From Novosphingobium sp. (GTDB taxonomy: Bacteria > Pseudomonadota > Alphaproteobacteria > Sphingomonadales > Sphingomonadaceae), in NCBI RefSeq assembly GCF_020852455.1, contig NZ_JADZAT010000032.1:62001-126000 (forward strand): DNA of 64,000 nt, read 5' to 3'. The position numbers were made by a program, and so were the translations under genes. This document shows positions 35,921 through 45,333 of the stretch, one piece after another (positions within the stretch are counted from its first letter, which is position 1; each line of letters opens with the position of its first letter). The notes beneath the pieces were generated by a model. The model was not told the origin of the DNA, ran no database searches, and saw nothing but the letters and a program-made list of their open reading frames with translations.

Positions 35921-37057
35921 ATGTTCGTGCGTCGCCCGTCCCTTATCCTGCCGCTGCTTGCGCTGCCAGCCCTGATCGGCTGCGGCAACGAAAAGGCGGC
36001 ACCGCCACCCCTGCCGCCGATTGGCGAAGCGGCGATGAAGGCGGTGATCGACAAGCCCGGGGTCAACCGCGAACGGCTGGCCCGCGCGGTTGATGCGCTG
36101 TTCAGCCGCGATGAAACCAGCGAAACCCGGGCCGTGGTCGTGGTTCGGAACGGCAAGGTCGTGGCCGAGCGCTATGGCCCGGGCTATCACGAGAACACCC
36201 GGTTCGTATCCTGGTCGATGGCCAAGACCGTGACTGCGGTGATGATCGGCATGCTGGCGGCCGATGGGCGGCTGCGGCTGGACGAAGGCGTGCCGATCCC
36301 GGCCTGGCAGCGCCCGGGCGATCCGCGCGGCGAGATTACCCTGCGCCATCTGCTGCAGATGCGTTCGGGCCTGAAGCATCTTGAAACCAGCGACCCGCCC
36401 TATGAAGCCGATACGGTGCGGATGCTGTTTCTTGACGGGCGCGACAACATGGCGGCCTATGCCGAGGCACAGCCGCTGGAAGCCGAACCGGGCAAGACCT
36501 GGGAATATTCGTCGGCCACCACAGTGATCCTGGCCGACCTGGCCGCGCGCGCGCTGACCCAGAGCCAGGACCCGGCCGAGCGGGCGCGGGTGGTCAGCGA
36601 TTACCTCAAGACCCGGATCTTCGAACCGCTGGGGATGAAGAGCATGGTCCCCGAGTTCGATCAGGCCGGCACCCTGATCGGTGGCAGCCTGATCCATGGC
36701 ACGGCGCGCGATTGGGCCAGGTTCGGCGAATTCCTGCGCGAAGGCGGCGCGATCAGGGGGGCGCAGCTGGTCCCATCGGCCTGGATCGATTTCATGACCG
36801 AGCCCAGCCCCGGCAACAAGGGCTATGGCGGGCAGACCTGGCTGAACCGGCCCCAGCCGGATGCCCCGCCGCTGTGGCAGGGGCTATCGCCGGGCACCTT
36901 TTCGATGAATGGCCATCTGGGTCAATTCGTGGTGGTTTCGCGCACGAATGCGGTCACCGTGGTGCGGCTGGGCAAGACCAACGACGGGCTGAACGATCCG
37001 GTGCGGGCCGGGATCGTGCAGATCATCAAACTGTTTCCAAGCGAAGGTGTAAAGTGA
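35921..37057 (+). CDS. Lipoprotein serine hydrolase of the beta-lactamase class C family
   Basis: A 378-residue beta-lactamase-fold protein. The start at 35921 gives a clean lipoprotein signal ending LPALIGC. The active-site SxxK is SMAK in [14 protein letters not shown]; the second motif is the tyrosine in WEYSSATT; a third box is probably GHLGQF-like near the C-terminus. Such proteins are mostly esterases or D-Ala-D-Ala-type peptidases, not resistance enzymes. The stop overlaps the gmd start (GTGA), tying it to sugar-nucleotide synthesis. Confidence 0.85.
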   Translation: MFVRRPSLILPLLALPALIGCGNEKAAPPPLPPIGEAAMKAVIDKPGVNRERLARAVDALFSRDETSETRAVVVVRNGKVVAERYGPGYHENTRFVSWSMAKTVTAVMIGMLAADGRLRLDEGVPIPAWQRPGDPRGEITLRHLLQMRSGLKHLETSDPPYEADTVRMLFLDGRDNMAAYAEAQPLEAEPGKTWEYSSATTVILADLAARALTQSQDPAERARVVSDYLKTRIFEPLGMKSMVPEFDQAGTLIGGSLIHGTARDWARFGEFLREGGAIRGAQLVPSAWIDFMTEPSPGNKGYGGQTWLNRPQPDAPPLWQGLSPGTFSMNGHLGQFVVVSRTNAVTVVRLGKTNDGLNDPVRAGIVQIIKLFPSEGVK

Positions 37058-38106
37058 GCGGCAAGACGGCCTTGATTACCGGGGTGACCGGACAGGATGG
37101 TGCATATCTGGCGCGGCTGCTGCTGGCCAAGGGCTATCAGGTCCACGGCATCAAGCGGCGCAGTTCCTCGTTCAACACCGGGCGGATCGACGATATCTAT
37201 CAGGATCCGCACGTGCCCGCGCCGCAGTTCACGCTGCATTATGGCGATCTGACCGATGCGACCAACCTGATCCGCGTGGTCCAGGAGGTCCAGCCCGACG
37301 AGATCTACAACCTGGGTGCGCAAAGCCACGTTCAGGTGAGCTTCGAGACGCCCGAATACACTGCCAATTCCGACGCACTGGGCACGCTGCGCCTGCTTGA
37401 GGCGATCCGGATCCTCGGGCTGGAGCGCAAGACCCGGTTCTATCAGGCCTCAACCAGCGAGCTTTACGGTCTGGTCCAGGAAGTGCCGCAGCGCGAAAGC
37501 ACGCCGTTCTATCCGCGCAGCCCCTATGCTGCGGCCAAGCTCTATGCCTACTGGATCACGGTCAATTACCGCGAGGCCTATGGCCTGCATGCCTCGAACG
37601 GGATCCTGTTCAACCATGAAAGCCCGCTGCGCGGCGAAACCTTCGTGACCCGCAAGATCACCCGCGCCGCCGCCGCGATTTCGTTGGGCAAACAGGCTGT
37701 GCTCTATCTCGGCAACCTCGATGCGCAGCGCGACTGGGGCCACGCCCGCGAATATGTCGAAGGGATGTGGGCCATGCTCCAGCAGGACCGGGGCGACGAC
37801 TATGTGCTGGCCACCGGCGTGACCACCACGGTGCGCCAGTTCGTCGAATGGGCCTTTGCCGATGCCGGGATCGTGCTTGAATGGCGCGGGACGGGGGTGG
37901 ACGAGCAGGGCTTCTGCACGCGCACCGGCGCGCTGCGCGTGGCGATCGATCCGCGCTATTTTCGCCCGACCGAGGTTGACCTGCTGATCGGCGATGCCGG
38001 CAAGGCGCGCGATGTGCTGGGCTGGGAACCGAAGATCTCGGTCCGCGAGCTGGCCCGCGAAATGGTCGAGGCCGATCTGGCCGCGCTGGGCTCGGCGCCG
38101 GCATGA
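37054..38106 (+). CDS. gmd: GDP-mannose 4,6-dehydratase
   Basis: First committed step to GDP-L-fucose: GDP-mannose to GDP-4-keto-6-deoxymannose. The short-chain dehydrogenase fold shows [19 protein letters not shown] (NADP binding), KRRSSSFNT, the catalytic STSELYG and [15 protein letters not shown] (Tyr and Lys), and [16 protein letters not shown]. The GTG at 37054 overlaps the upstream stop; upstream starts would read into the hydrolase gene. The product is used by Fcl, encoded directly downstream with a four-base overlap. Confidence 0.96.
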   Translation: MSGKTALITGVTGQDGAYLARLLLAKGYQVHGIKRRSSSFNTGRIDDIYQDPHVPAPQFTLHYGDLTDATNLIRVVQEVQPDEIYNLGAQSHVQVSFETPEYTANSDALGTLRLLEAIRILGLERKTRFYQASTSELYGLVQEVPQRESTPFYPRSPYAAAKLYAYWITVNYREAYGLHASNGILFNHESPLRGETFVTRKITRAAAAISLGKQAVLYLGNLDAQRDWGHAREYVEGMWAMLQQDRGDDYVLATGVTTTVRQFVEWAFADAGIVLEWRGTGVDEQGFCTRTGALRVAIDPRYFRPTEVDLLIGDAGKARDVLGWEPKISVRELAREMVEADLAALGSAPA

Positions 38107-39044
38107 CCTATTCGCTGGCCGGAAAGCGGGTCTGGGTGGCGGGCCATCGCGGGATGGTTGGCTCGGCGATTGTCCGGCGGCTGGCGCAGGAAGACTGCGA
38201 GGTGCTGACCGCGGCGCGCGACGAGCTGGACCTGACCGACCAGCGCGCGGTGCTGGGCTGGATGCACAACCAGCGCCCGCAGGCGGTGTTCCTGGCCGCA
38301 GCGCGGGTTGGCGGGATCCTAGCCAACGACAGTCGCCCGGTCGAGTTCCTGCGCGACAACCTGCTGATCGAAACCGCAGTGCTGACCGGGGCCGAATCGG
38401 TCGGGGTCGAAAAGCTGCTGTTCCTGGGCTCCAGCTGCATCTACCCCAAGCATGCCGAGCAGCCGATCCGCGAAGAGGCGCTGCTGACCGGCTCGCTGGA
38501 GCCGACCAACGAATGGTACGCGATCGCCAAGATCGCCGGGATCAAGCTGGCCGAGGCCTATCGCCGCGAATACGGCTGCGATTTCATCAGCGCGATGCCG
38601 ACCAACCTCTATGGCCCGGGCGACAATTTCGACCTCAACGCCAGCCATGTGATGCCGGCACTGATCCGCAAGGTGCACGAAGCCAAGCTGGCTGGCGGCG
38701 CAGTGACGGTCTGGGGCACCGGCACCCCGCGCCGCGAATTCCTGTACGTCGATGATTGCGCCGATGCCTGCCTGCACCTGATGCAGCACTATTCCGATGC
38801 GCCGCACATCAACGTCGGTTCGGGCAGCGACATCTCGATCATGGAGCTGACCCGGCTGGTGATGGAGGTGCTGGACTATGACGGGCCGGTGGTAACCGAT
38901 TCCGCAAAGCCCGATGGCGCCCCGCGCAAGCTGATGGACAGCGCGCGCCTGGCCGCGCTGGGCTGGCAGCCCAAAACCGCGCTGCGCGACGGGATCGCGC
39001 TGGCCTACCAAGCGTTCCTGGCGGGCGAAGGGCGGGGGCTTTAG
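38103..39044 (+). CDS. fcl: GDP-L-fucose synthase (epimerase/reductase)
   Basis: Converts GDP-4-keto-6-deoxymannose to GDP-L-fucose. The 313-residue protein has [43 protein letters not shown] (catalytic Ser) and [14 protein letters not shown] (Tyr-x3-Lys), then [13 protein letters not shown] and [16 protein letters not shown]. With gmd it forms the end of the pathway begun by manA and manC on the other strand. Fucosylated surface polysaccharide is the probable destination; no glycosyltransferase is adjacent. Confidence 0.96.
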   Translation: MTYSLAGKRVWVAGHRGMVGSAIVRRLAQEDCEVLTAARDELDLTDQRAVLGWMHNQRPQAVFLAAARVGGILANDSRPVEFLRDNLLIETAVLTGAESVGVEKLLFLGSSCIYPKHAEQPIREEALLTGSLEPTNEWYAIAKIAGIKLAEAYRREYGCDFISAMPTNLYGPGDNFDLNASHVMPALIRKVHEAKLAGGAVTVWGTGTPRREFLYVDDCADACLHLMQHYSDAPHINVGSGSDISIMELTRLVMEVLDYDGPVVTDSAKPDGAPRKLMDSARLAALGWQPKTALRDGIALAYQAFLAGEGRGL

Positions 39045-39979
39045 CCCGCGCGGTCGTGCACGGCCTGCACATCGGCCAGCAGATCGACCGCCGCTGCGCC
39101 GGTTTCATTGACCAGCCCGGCCGGATCGGGGTGAATCAGGATTTCCAGGTCCGGAAACTCGTTTGTCAGGATCGCTTCGACCTCGTCCATCACCACATGG
39201 GCCTGGCGGATCGTCATGTCGGGATCGACCGCCAGGTGGAACTGCACGAAATCGCGGTTGCCGGCGGTGCGGGTGCGCAGGTCATGCAGCCCCTTGATCT
39301 CGGGATGGCGGGAAACGGCGGCAAGAAAGGCGTCCTTGCGTTCTTCGGGCCATTCGTGGTCCATCAGTTGCTCGATCGCTTCCTGCGAGGCCTGCCACGC
39401 CCCCCAGCCCAGCCACAGCGCGATGGCAAAGCCGAACAGCGCATCAGCCCCGCCGAATCCGGCATAGCGATCAATCGCCAGCGCCGCGATCACCGCCAGG
39501 TTGAGCACAAGGTCACTCTTGTAATGCAGGTGATCGGTTGAGATCGCGATCGAATTGGTCCGCGCGATCACCCGGCGCTGCCAGACGAGCAAAGCCAGCG
39601 TGGCCGCCATCGCGATCAGCGAAACCACGATCCCGCCTTCCACCCCTTCGGGCCGCGCCCCGCCCAGCCATTGCTGGACCGATCGGAAGGCCAGGGTCAG
39701 CGCCGAGATCGAGATCAGCACCACCTGGAACATCGCCGCCAGCGCTTCGGCCTTGCCATGCCCGAAGCGGTGGTTGTCATCATCGGGCTGGGCGGCAACC
39801 CACACCCCCAGCAGGGTCGCCAGGCTGGCGATCAGATCAAGCGTGGTATCGGCCAGGCTGCCAAGCATCGCGGTCGATCCGGTTGACCAGACCGCCCAGG
39901 CCTTGAGCCCTAGCAGCAGGCTGGCCACCGCAATCGAGGCATAGGCCGCGCTGCGGTTCAGGGCACCGTGACCGCTCAT
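39041..39979 (-). CDS. Cation diffusion facilitator metal exporter, FieF-like
   Basis: A 312-residue inner-membrane antiporter for divalent metals. It has six membrane segments with the metal-site residues of TM2 (LADTTLDL) and TM5 (TDHLHYKSD), the loop motif RFGHGKAEALA, and a cytoplasmic C-terminal domain (FVQFHLAVDPDMTIRQAHVVMDEVEAIL). Zinc, iron or manganese cannot be told apart by reading. Its start overlaps the pdxH stop; it converges on fcl. Confidence 0.92.
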   Translation of the reverse strand: MSGHGALNRSAAYASIAVASLLLGLKAWAVWSTGSTAMLGSLADTTLDLIASLATLLGVWVAAQPDDDNHRFGHGKAEALAAMFQVVLISISALTLAFRSVQQWLGGARPEGVEGGIVVSLIAMAATLALLVWQRRVIARTNSIAISTDHLHYKSDLVLNLAVIAALAIDRYAGFGGADALFGFAIALWLGWGAWQASQEAIEQLMDHEWPEERKDAFLAAVSRHPEIKGLHDLRTRTAGNRDFVQFHLAVDPDMTIRQAHVVMDEVEAILTNEFPDLEILIHPDPAGLVNETGAAAVDLLADVQAVHDRAG

Positions 39980-40599
39980 GGATAAAGCAGCGAGCTGGTC
40001 CAGCCGCCCCCTGCCAGCCGTTCAAAGCGGCGGCGTTCATGCAGCCGGAACGGGCGATCCATCCAGAATTCGATCGCCTGCGGGATCAGCCGAAAGCCGG
40101 TCCAGTGCGGCGGGCGCGGCACCGATCCGACCAGATAGCGGGCACCGGTCCGGGCGATCCGGGCCAGGAATTCGGCGCGCGATCCCAATGGTGCCGACTG
40201 ATCGCTGGCATGGGCACCGATCTGCGAATCGCGGCTGCGACTGGCGAAATAGGCGTCAGCCATATCCGCCGGCACCTCCTCGATCCGGCCTTCGATCCGG
40301 ATCTGGCGGCGCAGGCTCTTCCAGTGGAACAGCATCGCCGCCTGGGGATTGGCGTGGAGTTCGCCGCCCTTGCGGCTGTGCCCGTTGGTGTAGAACACAA
40401 AGCCGCCGCCTTCGCCCAGCGCGGCGCCCCAGTCCTTCAGCAGCACCATCCGCACCGATGGCGCAGCCTCAGGCGTGGCAGTGGCCAGGGCCACGGCTTC
40501 GGGATCGTTGGGTTCCTTGCCGCGCGCCAGGGCGAACCATTCGCCAAACAGGTCGAACGGTTCGGCGTCGGGAATGGCATCGTGCTGCTGGTCGTCCAT
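39976..40599 (-). CDS. pdxH: Pyridoxamine 5'-phosphate oxidase
   Basis: FMN-dependent oxidation of PNP or PMP to pyridoxal phosphate. The 207-residue protein shows MVLLKDWG, GFVFYTNGHSRKGGEL (FMN site), AAMLFHWKSLRRQIRIEG and the end FRLHERRRFERLAGGGWTSSLLYP. The start is uncertain: ATG at 40599 matches family length, and an ATG four codons earlier lies too close to the AGGGGC ribosome site. Its end is coupled to the cation transporter gene by a four-base overlap. Confidence 0.94.
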   Translation of the reverse strand: MDDQQHDAIPDAEPFDLFGEWFALARGKEPNDPEAVALATATPEAAPSVRMVLLKDWGAALGEGGGFVFYTNGHSRKGGELHANPQAAMLFHWKSLRRQIRIEGRIEEVPADMADAYFASRSRDSQIGAHASDQSAPLGSRAEFLARIARTGARYLVGSVPRPPHWTGFRLIPQAIEFWMDRPFRLHERRRFERLAGGGWTSSLLYP

Positions 40600-40701
40600 C
40601 GGCAGCCGCATAGCCCCTGGCCGGGCCCGAGGGAAGCGCAAGCCGCTCGCAACAGTCCAAGATAGCTTGCCGTTTCGCCTCGTCATCCCTAGCTAACCGC
40701 T

Positions 40702-41637
40702 ATGGCCGATCCCTATTCGATCCTGGGCGTTGCCCGCGGCGCGAGCGAGAAGGACATCAAGTCCGCCTACCGCAAGCTGGCAAAAGAGTTCCACCCGGAC
40801 CGCAACCAGGACAATCCCAAGGCTGCGGAGCGCTTTTCCGAAGTGACCCGCGCCTATGACCTGCTGTCCGACAAGGACAAGCGCGCGCGCTTCGATCGCG
40901 GCGAGATCGACATCGACGGCAACCCGGCAATGGGCTTCGGATTTGGCGGTGGCGGCCCGGGCGGGTTCGGCGGCGCAGGGGCAGGAGGCGCCCCGCGCGG
41001 CGGGTTCGAAGGCTTCGGCAACGAAGGGATCGACCTGGGCGATATCTTCGATGGCCTGTTCGGCGGACGCGGCGGCATGGGCGGCGGGTTTGGTGGTGGC
41101 CGCCAGCGCCCCGCGCCCAAGGGCGCGAACGTCAATTACAAGCTGGGCGTATCGCTGGACGATGCAGCGACCCGGGCCACCCAGCGGATCACGCTGGCCG
41201 ATGGCAAGACGATCGACCTCAAGCTGCCGGCCGGGGTCGAGGATGGGACCCAGATGCGCCTGCCCGGCAAGGGTGAACCCGGCCCGGGCGGCAACGGCGA
41301 TGCGATGGTGACGATCCACCTGCAGCCGCATGCCTTTTTCCGCCGTGATGGCGACAACCTGCGGCTCGACCTGCCGATCACCCTTGATGAGGCGGTCAAC
41401 GGGGCCAAGGTCAAGGTGCCGACCGCCGATGGCGCGGTGATGCTGACGGTCGCACCGGGATCGAGCTCGGGCAAGACGCTGCGGCTCAAGGGCAAGGGCT
41501 TCAGCCGCAAGGACGGCAGCCATGGCGATCAGCTGGTGACGATCGAAGTGCAATTGCCCGAAGGCGACGAAGACCTGGTCAGGCGGCTCGAAGGCTGGCG
41601 CGATCCGCGCAACCTGCGCGCGCGGCTGGGCGTCTGA
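40702..41637 (+). CDS. DnaJ-class chaperone without zinc finger (CbpA/DnaJ2-like)
   Basis: A 311-residue Hsp70 co-chaperone. The J domain (residues 1-70, HPD in EFHPDRNQDNPKAAERF) is followed by a Gly/Phe-rich linker (about 75-135, ending in repeated GGGFGGG) and two DnaJ C-terminal beta domains (LKLPAGVEDGTQMRLPGKGE, VAPGSSSGKTLRLKGKG). No CxxCxGxG zinc repeats exist, which puts it with CbpA rather than DnaJ. It starts a plus-strand run with the YihY-type gene and fabI. Confidence 0.92.
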   Translation: MADPYSILGVARGASEKDIKSAYRKLAKEFHPDRNQDNPKAAERFSEVTRAYDLLSDKDKRARFDRGEIDIDGNPAMGFGFGGGGPGGFGGAGAGGAPRGGFEGFGNEGIDLGDIFDGLFGGRGGMGGGFGGGRQRPAPKGANVNYKLGVSLDDAATRATQRITLADGKTIDLKLPAGVEDGTQMRLPGKGEPGPGGNGDAMVTIHLQPHAFFRRDGDNLRLDLPITLDEAVNGAKVKVPTADGAVMLTVAPGSSSGKTLRLKGKGFSRKDGSHGDQLVTIEVQLPEGDEDLVRRLEGWRDPRNLRARLGV

Positions 41638-41647
41638 GGGGCGGCCT

Positions 41648-42673
41648 GTGGAGGAACGTCAGGTCAACGGTGAGGCACTGCCGCCGCTGACCATTCCCGA
41701 CCTTTCGCCCGAGGCCCGGCGCCAGCGCGCCCGGCGGCTGCGCGATACCTATGACGAACACGTCGGACCGCAGGGGCGGTTCTGGCACACCCGCTTTTTC
41801 CGGGTGATCGCCCGGGTCTGGACCGGAGCCTGGCACGATGGCTTCATCCATGCCGGCAACCTTGCCTACATGGCGATCCTGGCCCTGTTCCCGTTCTTCA
41901 TCACTGTGGCCGCAGTGTTCAGCCTGGTGGGCGAACAGGCCCAGCGCGAAGCATCGGTCCACACCTTTCTGATGGCGCTGCCCCCGGTGGTGGCCAAGGC
42001 GCTGGAGCCGGTGGCGCGCGATGTGATCCTGGCGCGCAGCGGCTGGCTGTTGTGGGTTGGCGGGGTGGTCGGGCTGTGGACCGTGGGCAGTCTGGTCGAA
42101 ACGATCCGCGATATCCTGCGCCGCGCCTATGGCACCCGCCATGCCTATGCCTTCTGGCGCTACCGGCTGATCTCCAGCGCGGTGATCATCTGCGCGGTGA
42201 TTGCGCTGCTTTTCGCGCTGCTGGCACAAGTGCTGATCGGCACGGCGCAGGAAGTGGTCGGGGCCTGGTTTCCGCGCCTGCATGGGCTGGCCGATACCTT
42301 GACCACCTCCAGCCTGCTGCCGCCGGTGGTGATCTATGCCTCGCTCTATCTGCTGTTCTTCACTCTGACCCCCACCGCCTATCGCCAGCGCCAGTACCCC
42401 AAGTGGCCCGGCGCGCTGCTGGTTACCGTGTGGTGGGTGACGGTCAGCACCACCCTGCCATGGCTGCTGCACCGGTTTTTCACCTATGACCTGACCTATG
42501 GCAGTCTGGCCGGAGTGATGATCGCGCTTTTCTTTTTCTGGCTGGTCGGCTTAGGAATGGTGGTAGGTGCCGAGCTTAATGCCGCGCTGGCCGAAAGTCC
42601 CGAAGAGCGGGACATGCTGGGCCGGGAGGCGGCGGGCGAGGCCATCAAGGACACAACGGGAAAGAACGCATGA
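41648..42673 (+). CDS. YihY/BrkB-family inner-membrane protein
   Basis: A 341-residue membrane protein with about six hydrophobic segments and the family features AGNLAYMAILALFPFFITVAAVFSL and GSLAGVMIALFFFWLVGLGMVVGAELNAAL. The family is widespread with no settled function. GTG start at 41648 follows GAGGGGCGG. The stop overlaps the fabI start (ATGA). Confidence 0.88.
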   Translation: MEERQVNGEALPPLTIPDLSPEARRQRARRLRDTYDEHVGPQGRFWHTRFFRVIARVWTGAWHDGFIHAGNLAYMAILALFPFFITVAAVFSLVGEQAQREASVHTFLMALPPVVAKALEPVARDVILARSGWLLWVGGVVGLWTVGSLVETIRDILRRAYGTRHAYAFWRYRLISSAVIICAVIALLFALLAQVLIGTAQEVVGAWFPRLHGLADTLTTSSLLPPVVIYASLYLLFFTLTPTAYRQRQYPKWPGALLVTVWWVTVSTTLPWLLHRFFTYDLTYGSLAGVMIALFFFWLVGLGMVVGAELNAALAESPEERDMLGREAAGEAIKDTTGKNA

Positions 42674-43491
42674 CCGGATTGATGCAAGGCAAACGCGGGC
42701 TGATCATGGGCCTGGCGAACGACAAGTCGCTGGCCTGGGGGATCGCCCAGAAGTTGCACGAGGCCGGCGCAGAGCTGGCCTTTTCCTATCAGGGCGAAGC
42801 GCTGGAAAAGCGCGTGCGGCCGCTGGCGGCCAGCCTGGGCAGCGATTTCCTGATCGATTGCGACGTTTCCGACATGGCCGCGCTGGACGCCGCCTTTGCC
42901 ACCCTGGCGGCAAAATGGCCGACGATCGACTTCGTGGTTCATGCGATCGGCTTTTCCGACAAGAACGAATTGCGCGGCCGGTATTATGATACCAGCCTTG
43001 ATAACTTCCTGATGACAATGAATATTTCCGCCTATTCATTGGTCGCGGTGACCAAGCGGGCGATGGCGATGATGCCGGTGGGCGAAGACGGGACCGGCGG
43101 CGGCTCGATCCTGACGCTTTCGTATTATGGCGCGGAAAAGGTCGTCCCGCATTACAACGTGATGGGCGTGGCCAAGGCCGCGCTGGAAACCAGCGTCAAA
43201 TACCTGGCCAACGATCTTGGTCCGCAGAACGTGCGGGTCAATGCGATCTCGGCCGGTCCGATCCGCACTCTTGCAGCCAGCGGGATTGGCGACTTCCGCT
43301 ACATCCTGAAGTGGAACGAGCTCAATTCGCCGCTGCGCCGCAATGTGACGATCGAGGATGTCGGCGGCTCGGCGCTCTATTTCCTGTCCGACCTGTCATC
43401 GGGCGTAACCGGCGAGGTTCACCACGTCGATTGCGGGTATCATCTGGTCGGCATGAAGCAGGAAGACGCGCCGGACATCGCCCTGGGCTGA
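42670..43491 (+). CDS. fabI: Enoyl-ACP reductase (NADH)
   Basis: Last step of each fatty-acid elongation cycle, and the target of triclosan. The 273-residue SDR protein starts with GLIMGLANDKSLAWGIAQKL, has SYQGEALEKRV, and the catalytic Tyr-x6-Lys arrangement in YYGAEKVVPHYNVMGVAKAAL, then NAISAGPIRTLAASGI. The start at 42670 is coupled to the upstream membrane-protein gene. Confidence 0.96.
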   Translation: MTGLMQGKRGLIMGLANDKSLAWGIAQKLHEAGAELAFSYQGEALEKRVRPLAASLGSDFLIDCDVSDMAALDAAFATLAAKWPTIDFVVHAIGFSDKNELRGRYYDTSLDNFLMTMNISAYSLVAVTKRAMAMMPVGEDGTGGGSILTLSYYGAEKVVPHYNVMGVAKAALETSVKYLANDLGPQNVRVNAISAGPIRTLAASGIGDFRYILKWNELNSPLRRNVTIEDVGGSALYFLSDLSSGVTGEVHHVDCGYHLVGMKQEDAPDIALG

Positions 43492-43510
43492 GCCCGGCGC
43501 ACCGCAGGGC

Positions 43511-44092
43511 CTATTTCGGCTGCGGCTTTTCCGCTTCGGGCCTGGGCTCGGCTTCGCTAGACGGGGCCGGTTCACCCGAAGCCTGCTGTTCCAGCCGGCG
43601 CCGCGCCAGAATCTGTTCTTCCTGCATTTCGACCGCAGCCTGGGTTTCTGCCGCGTCCTGATCGATCGTCGAAAGCCGCTTGGCGCGTTCTTCGGCGATC
43701 AGCTGGCTGGCGCGCACGCCCGGTGCGGTCTTCTTTTCGGCATAGGCCTGATTGATCAGCTGGCCGGTGCACCCGGTGAAGCCGCCCGCGCCGACCGGCG
43801 AACAGCTCATCGTGCCCGAACGGCCAACCATTTCATAAGCCCGCACCTTCTGGTTCCAGGCTTCGTTCTGCGGGCTGGCGCTGGTGCGCAGCGATTCGGG
43901 GATGCGAAAGCGCTCACCCTCGTCATAGCGCTTACAGATCACGATCGTATCGTCCGACGATTCGGGGCACTTATCCTTGCCGAAGACGTCAACCATGTTG
44001 ACCTTGGGTTCAGCCGCTTCCTGCGCATGGGCCGGCACGGTGGAAACCAGGCCAAGGGCCAGCGTGGCAAAAGCGGCGCAAATCGGACGCAT
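43511..44092 (-). CDS. Exported protein of unknown function
   Basis: A 193-residue protein with a signal peptide (about 23 residues, cut after VPAHA). The mature part has four cysteines (KCPES, VICKRYDEG, MSCSPVGAGGFTGCTG), suggesting two periplasmic disulfides, then a charged helical stretch and a disordered Glu/Pro tail. I do not recognise a named domain. AGGAG lies seven bases before the ATG. About 110 bases upstream is a long palindrome that separates it from coq7 on the same strand. Confidence 0.8.
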   Translation of the reverse strand: MRPICAAFATLALGLVSTVPAHAQEAAEPKVNMVDVFGKDKCPESSDDTIVICKRYDEGERFRIPESLRTSASPQNEAWNQKVRAYEMVGRSGTMSCSPVGAGGFTGCTGQLINQAYAEKKTAPGVRASQLIAEERAKRLSTIDQDAAETQAAVEMQEEQILARRRLEQQASGEPAPSSEAEPRPEAEKPQPK

Positions 44093-44181
44093 CGTCGAAC
44101 TCCTGAACTCTTCGCTCCCGATATAGGGAGACCTGCGCTGAATAACAGCTGAAGCGGCGCCATGCCTTAACTTTGGTCAAA

Positions 44182-44197
44182 TTCGCCAAATGGCGAA
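44182..44197. repeat. Small inverted repeat beside the long palindrome
   Basis: TTCGCC-AAAT-GGCGAA, a perfect six-base-arm repeat in an AT-richer stretch between the start of the exported-protein gene and the long palindrome. On the minus strand it lies where a promoter or operator for that gene would be expected. Confidence 0.45.
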
Positions 44198-44202
44198 ATT
44201 GC

Positions 44203-44288
44203 GCACCACCGGCCCGCTCCCCCCGGCCCGACCACCCGCGACAGGGTACCCTATGGGTGGTCGGGCAGGGGGAGCGGGCCGGTGGTGC
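44203..44288. repeat. 86-bp long palindrome, copy A
   Basis: The arms 44203-44237 and 44255-44288 pair at 33 positions, starting GCACCACCGGCCCGCTCCC and continuing to GCCCGACCACCC. The 17-base centre (44238-44254) contains AGGGTACCCT, itself a palindrome. It occupies the gap between coq7 and the exported-protein gene. Ends and centre are shared with the larger copy B at 48413-48580, so this is a repeat family, not a one-off terminator. Confidence 0.9.
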
Positions 44289-44326
44289 AACGTCGATCGC
44301 CAGGCGATCGACCGAAACAAAAAGCG

Positions 44327-44845
44327 TCAGATCCGTTCGGCGAGACGGATTGCAAAGCGGCAGCCCAGGCGGATTGCGCCCGACAGCAGCGGGTAAGCCG
44401 GGGCCTGTTCGGCACCCGCCGCCAGTGCGGTGTCGCGGTGGGCGCGCTCATCCTCGCGAAATTCCTCGATCAGCGCGGAGAGTTCAGGATCCTGATCGCC
44501 CAGCTCGTCGAGCTGCTGGGTATAGTGACGGTCGATCTCTTCCTCGACCGCGGCGGTGCAGGCCATCGCCGCCTTGGGACCGATCAGCGCGGTGGCTGCG
44601 CCCAGCGCAAAACCGGCCACGTGCCAGAACGGCTGCAAGGCGGTGGGGCGGACCCCGCGTTCACCCAGCAGCGCGTCGAATTTGGCGCGGTGCGCGGCTT
44701 CCTGTTCGGCCATGTGGCGGATCTCGCCAGCCAGGGCCGCGCGATCGCCCATCACCGCCAGCTGCCCGGCATAGATCCGGGTCGCGCCGTATTCGCCGGC
44801 CTGATCGACCCGCAGCATCCGCTCGGTAGCGGCCCGCCCGCTCAT
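44327..44845 (-). CDS. coq7: COQ7-type 3-demethoxyubiquinol hydroxylase
   Basis: Di-iron monooxygenase that adds the last ring hydroxyl in ubiquinone synthesis. The 172-residue protein has the four-helix-bundle ligands: Glu in VDQAGEYGATRIYAGQ, Glu and His in HMAEQEAAHRAKFDALL, Glu in AAVEEEIDRHY, and Glu..His in FREDERAHRDTAL. The ATG at 44845 overlaps the stop of the dsbB-like gene. It ends the long minus-strand run that begins at proA. Confidence 0.93.
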   Translation of the reverse strand: MSGRAATERMLRVDQAGEYGATRIYAGQLAVMGDRAALAGEIRHMAEQEAAHRAKFDALLGERGVRPTALQPFWHVAGFALGAATALIGPKAAMACTAAVEEEIDRHYTQQLDELGDQDPELSALIEEFREDERAHRDTALAAGAEQAPAYPLLSGAIRLGCRFAIRLAERI

Positions 44846-45333
44846 GCCGCGCGGCCCCTGGCCCGACCGGCAAGCACAAAGACCAACAGCGCGGCCGGAA
44901 CCGAGATCAGGAAGTTGTACCCGGCCAGCGAGATCCCGAACAGGTCCCACTGGACCTGATCACAGCGGACCATCGGGGCATCAAGGATCGCCTTCAGCGG
45001 ATCGTCACCCACCGCCACTTCGCTGGTGCAGGCGGTGAAGCCCTGCCACCAGCCGTATTCGACCCCGGCGTGGTAGGCCCCGATCAGCCCGCCGATCAGG
45101 ATCGCCAGGCCTGCCAGGCGCACCAGTACGGTCATCGCAGGGCGGGCCAGCGCCAGCAGGGCCAGGCCCAACGCGGCAAAGTGGGCGTAACGCTGCCACC
45201 AGCACATCTCACACGGCCACAGGCCAAAGACATATTCGCCGATATAGGCCCCGCCGAGCAGCGCAGCGGGAACGCCCAGCGCCAGCCACAGGGCAGCGCG
45301 ACCGGCCGCAGGTCCGGTGGGCAGCAGGCTCAC
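44842..45333 (-). CDS. Disulfide bond formation protein B family
   Basis: A 163-residue inner-membrane quinone reductase of the DsbB family with four membrane segments. The first redox pair is CEMC in WPCEMCWWQRYAH; the second is formed by the cysteines of FTACTSEV and MVRCDQVQWD. It would reoxidise DsbA using ubiquinone, which fits its overlap with coq7. A DsbI-type relative cannot be excluded. Confidence 0.9.
   Translation of the reverse strand: MSLLPTGPAAGRAALWLALGVPAALLGGAYIGEYVFGLWPCEMCWWQRYAHFAALGLALLALARPAMTVLVRLAGLAILIGGLIGAYHAGVEYGWWQGFTACTSEVAVGDDPLKAILDAPMVRCDQVQWDLFGISLAGYNFLISVPAALLVFVLAGRARGRAA

Noticed and set aside
35921-37057. A beta-lactamase resistance gene
   Set aside because: Only the general serine-hydrolase fold is evident (SMAK, lipoprotein signal); coupling to gmd and lack of class C hallmarks such as a clear YxN argue for a housekeeping esterase or peptidase.
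44290-44320. A rho-independent terminator for coq7 formed by TCGATCGCC-A-GGCGATCGA
   Set aside because: The arms are perfect but the loop is one base and no T-run follows on the minus strand, so terminator function is not supported.
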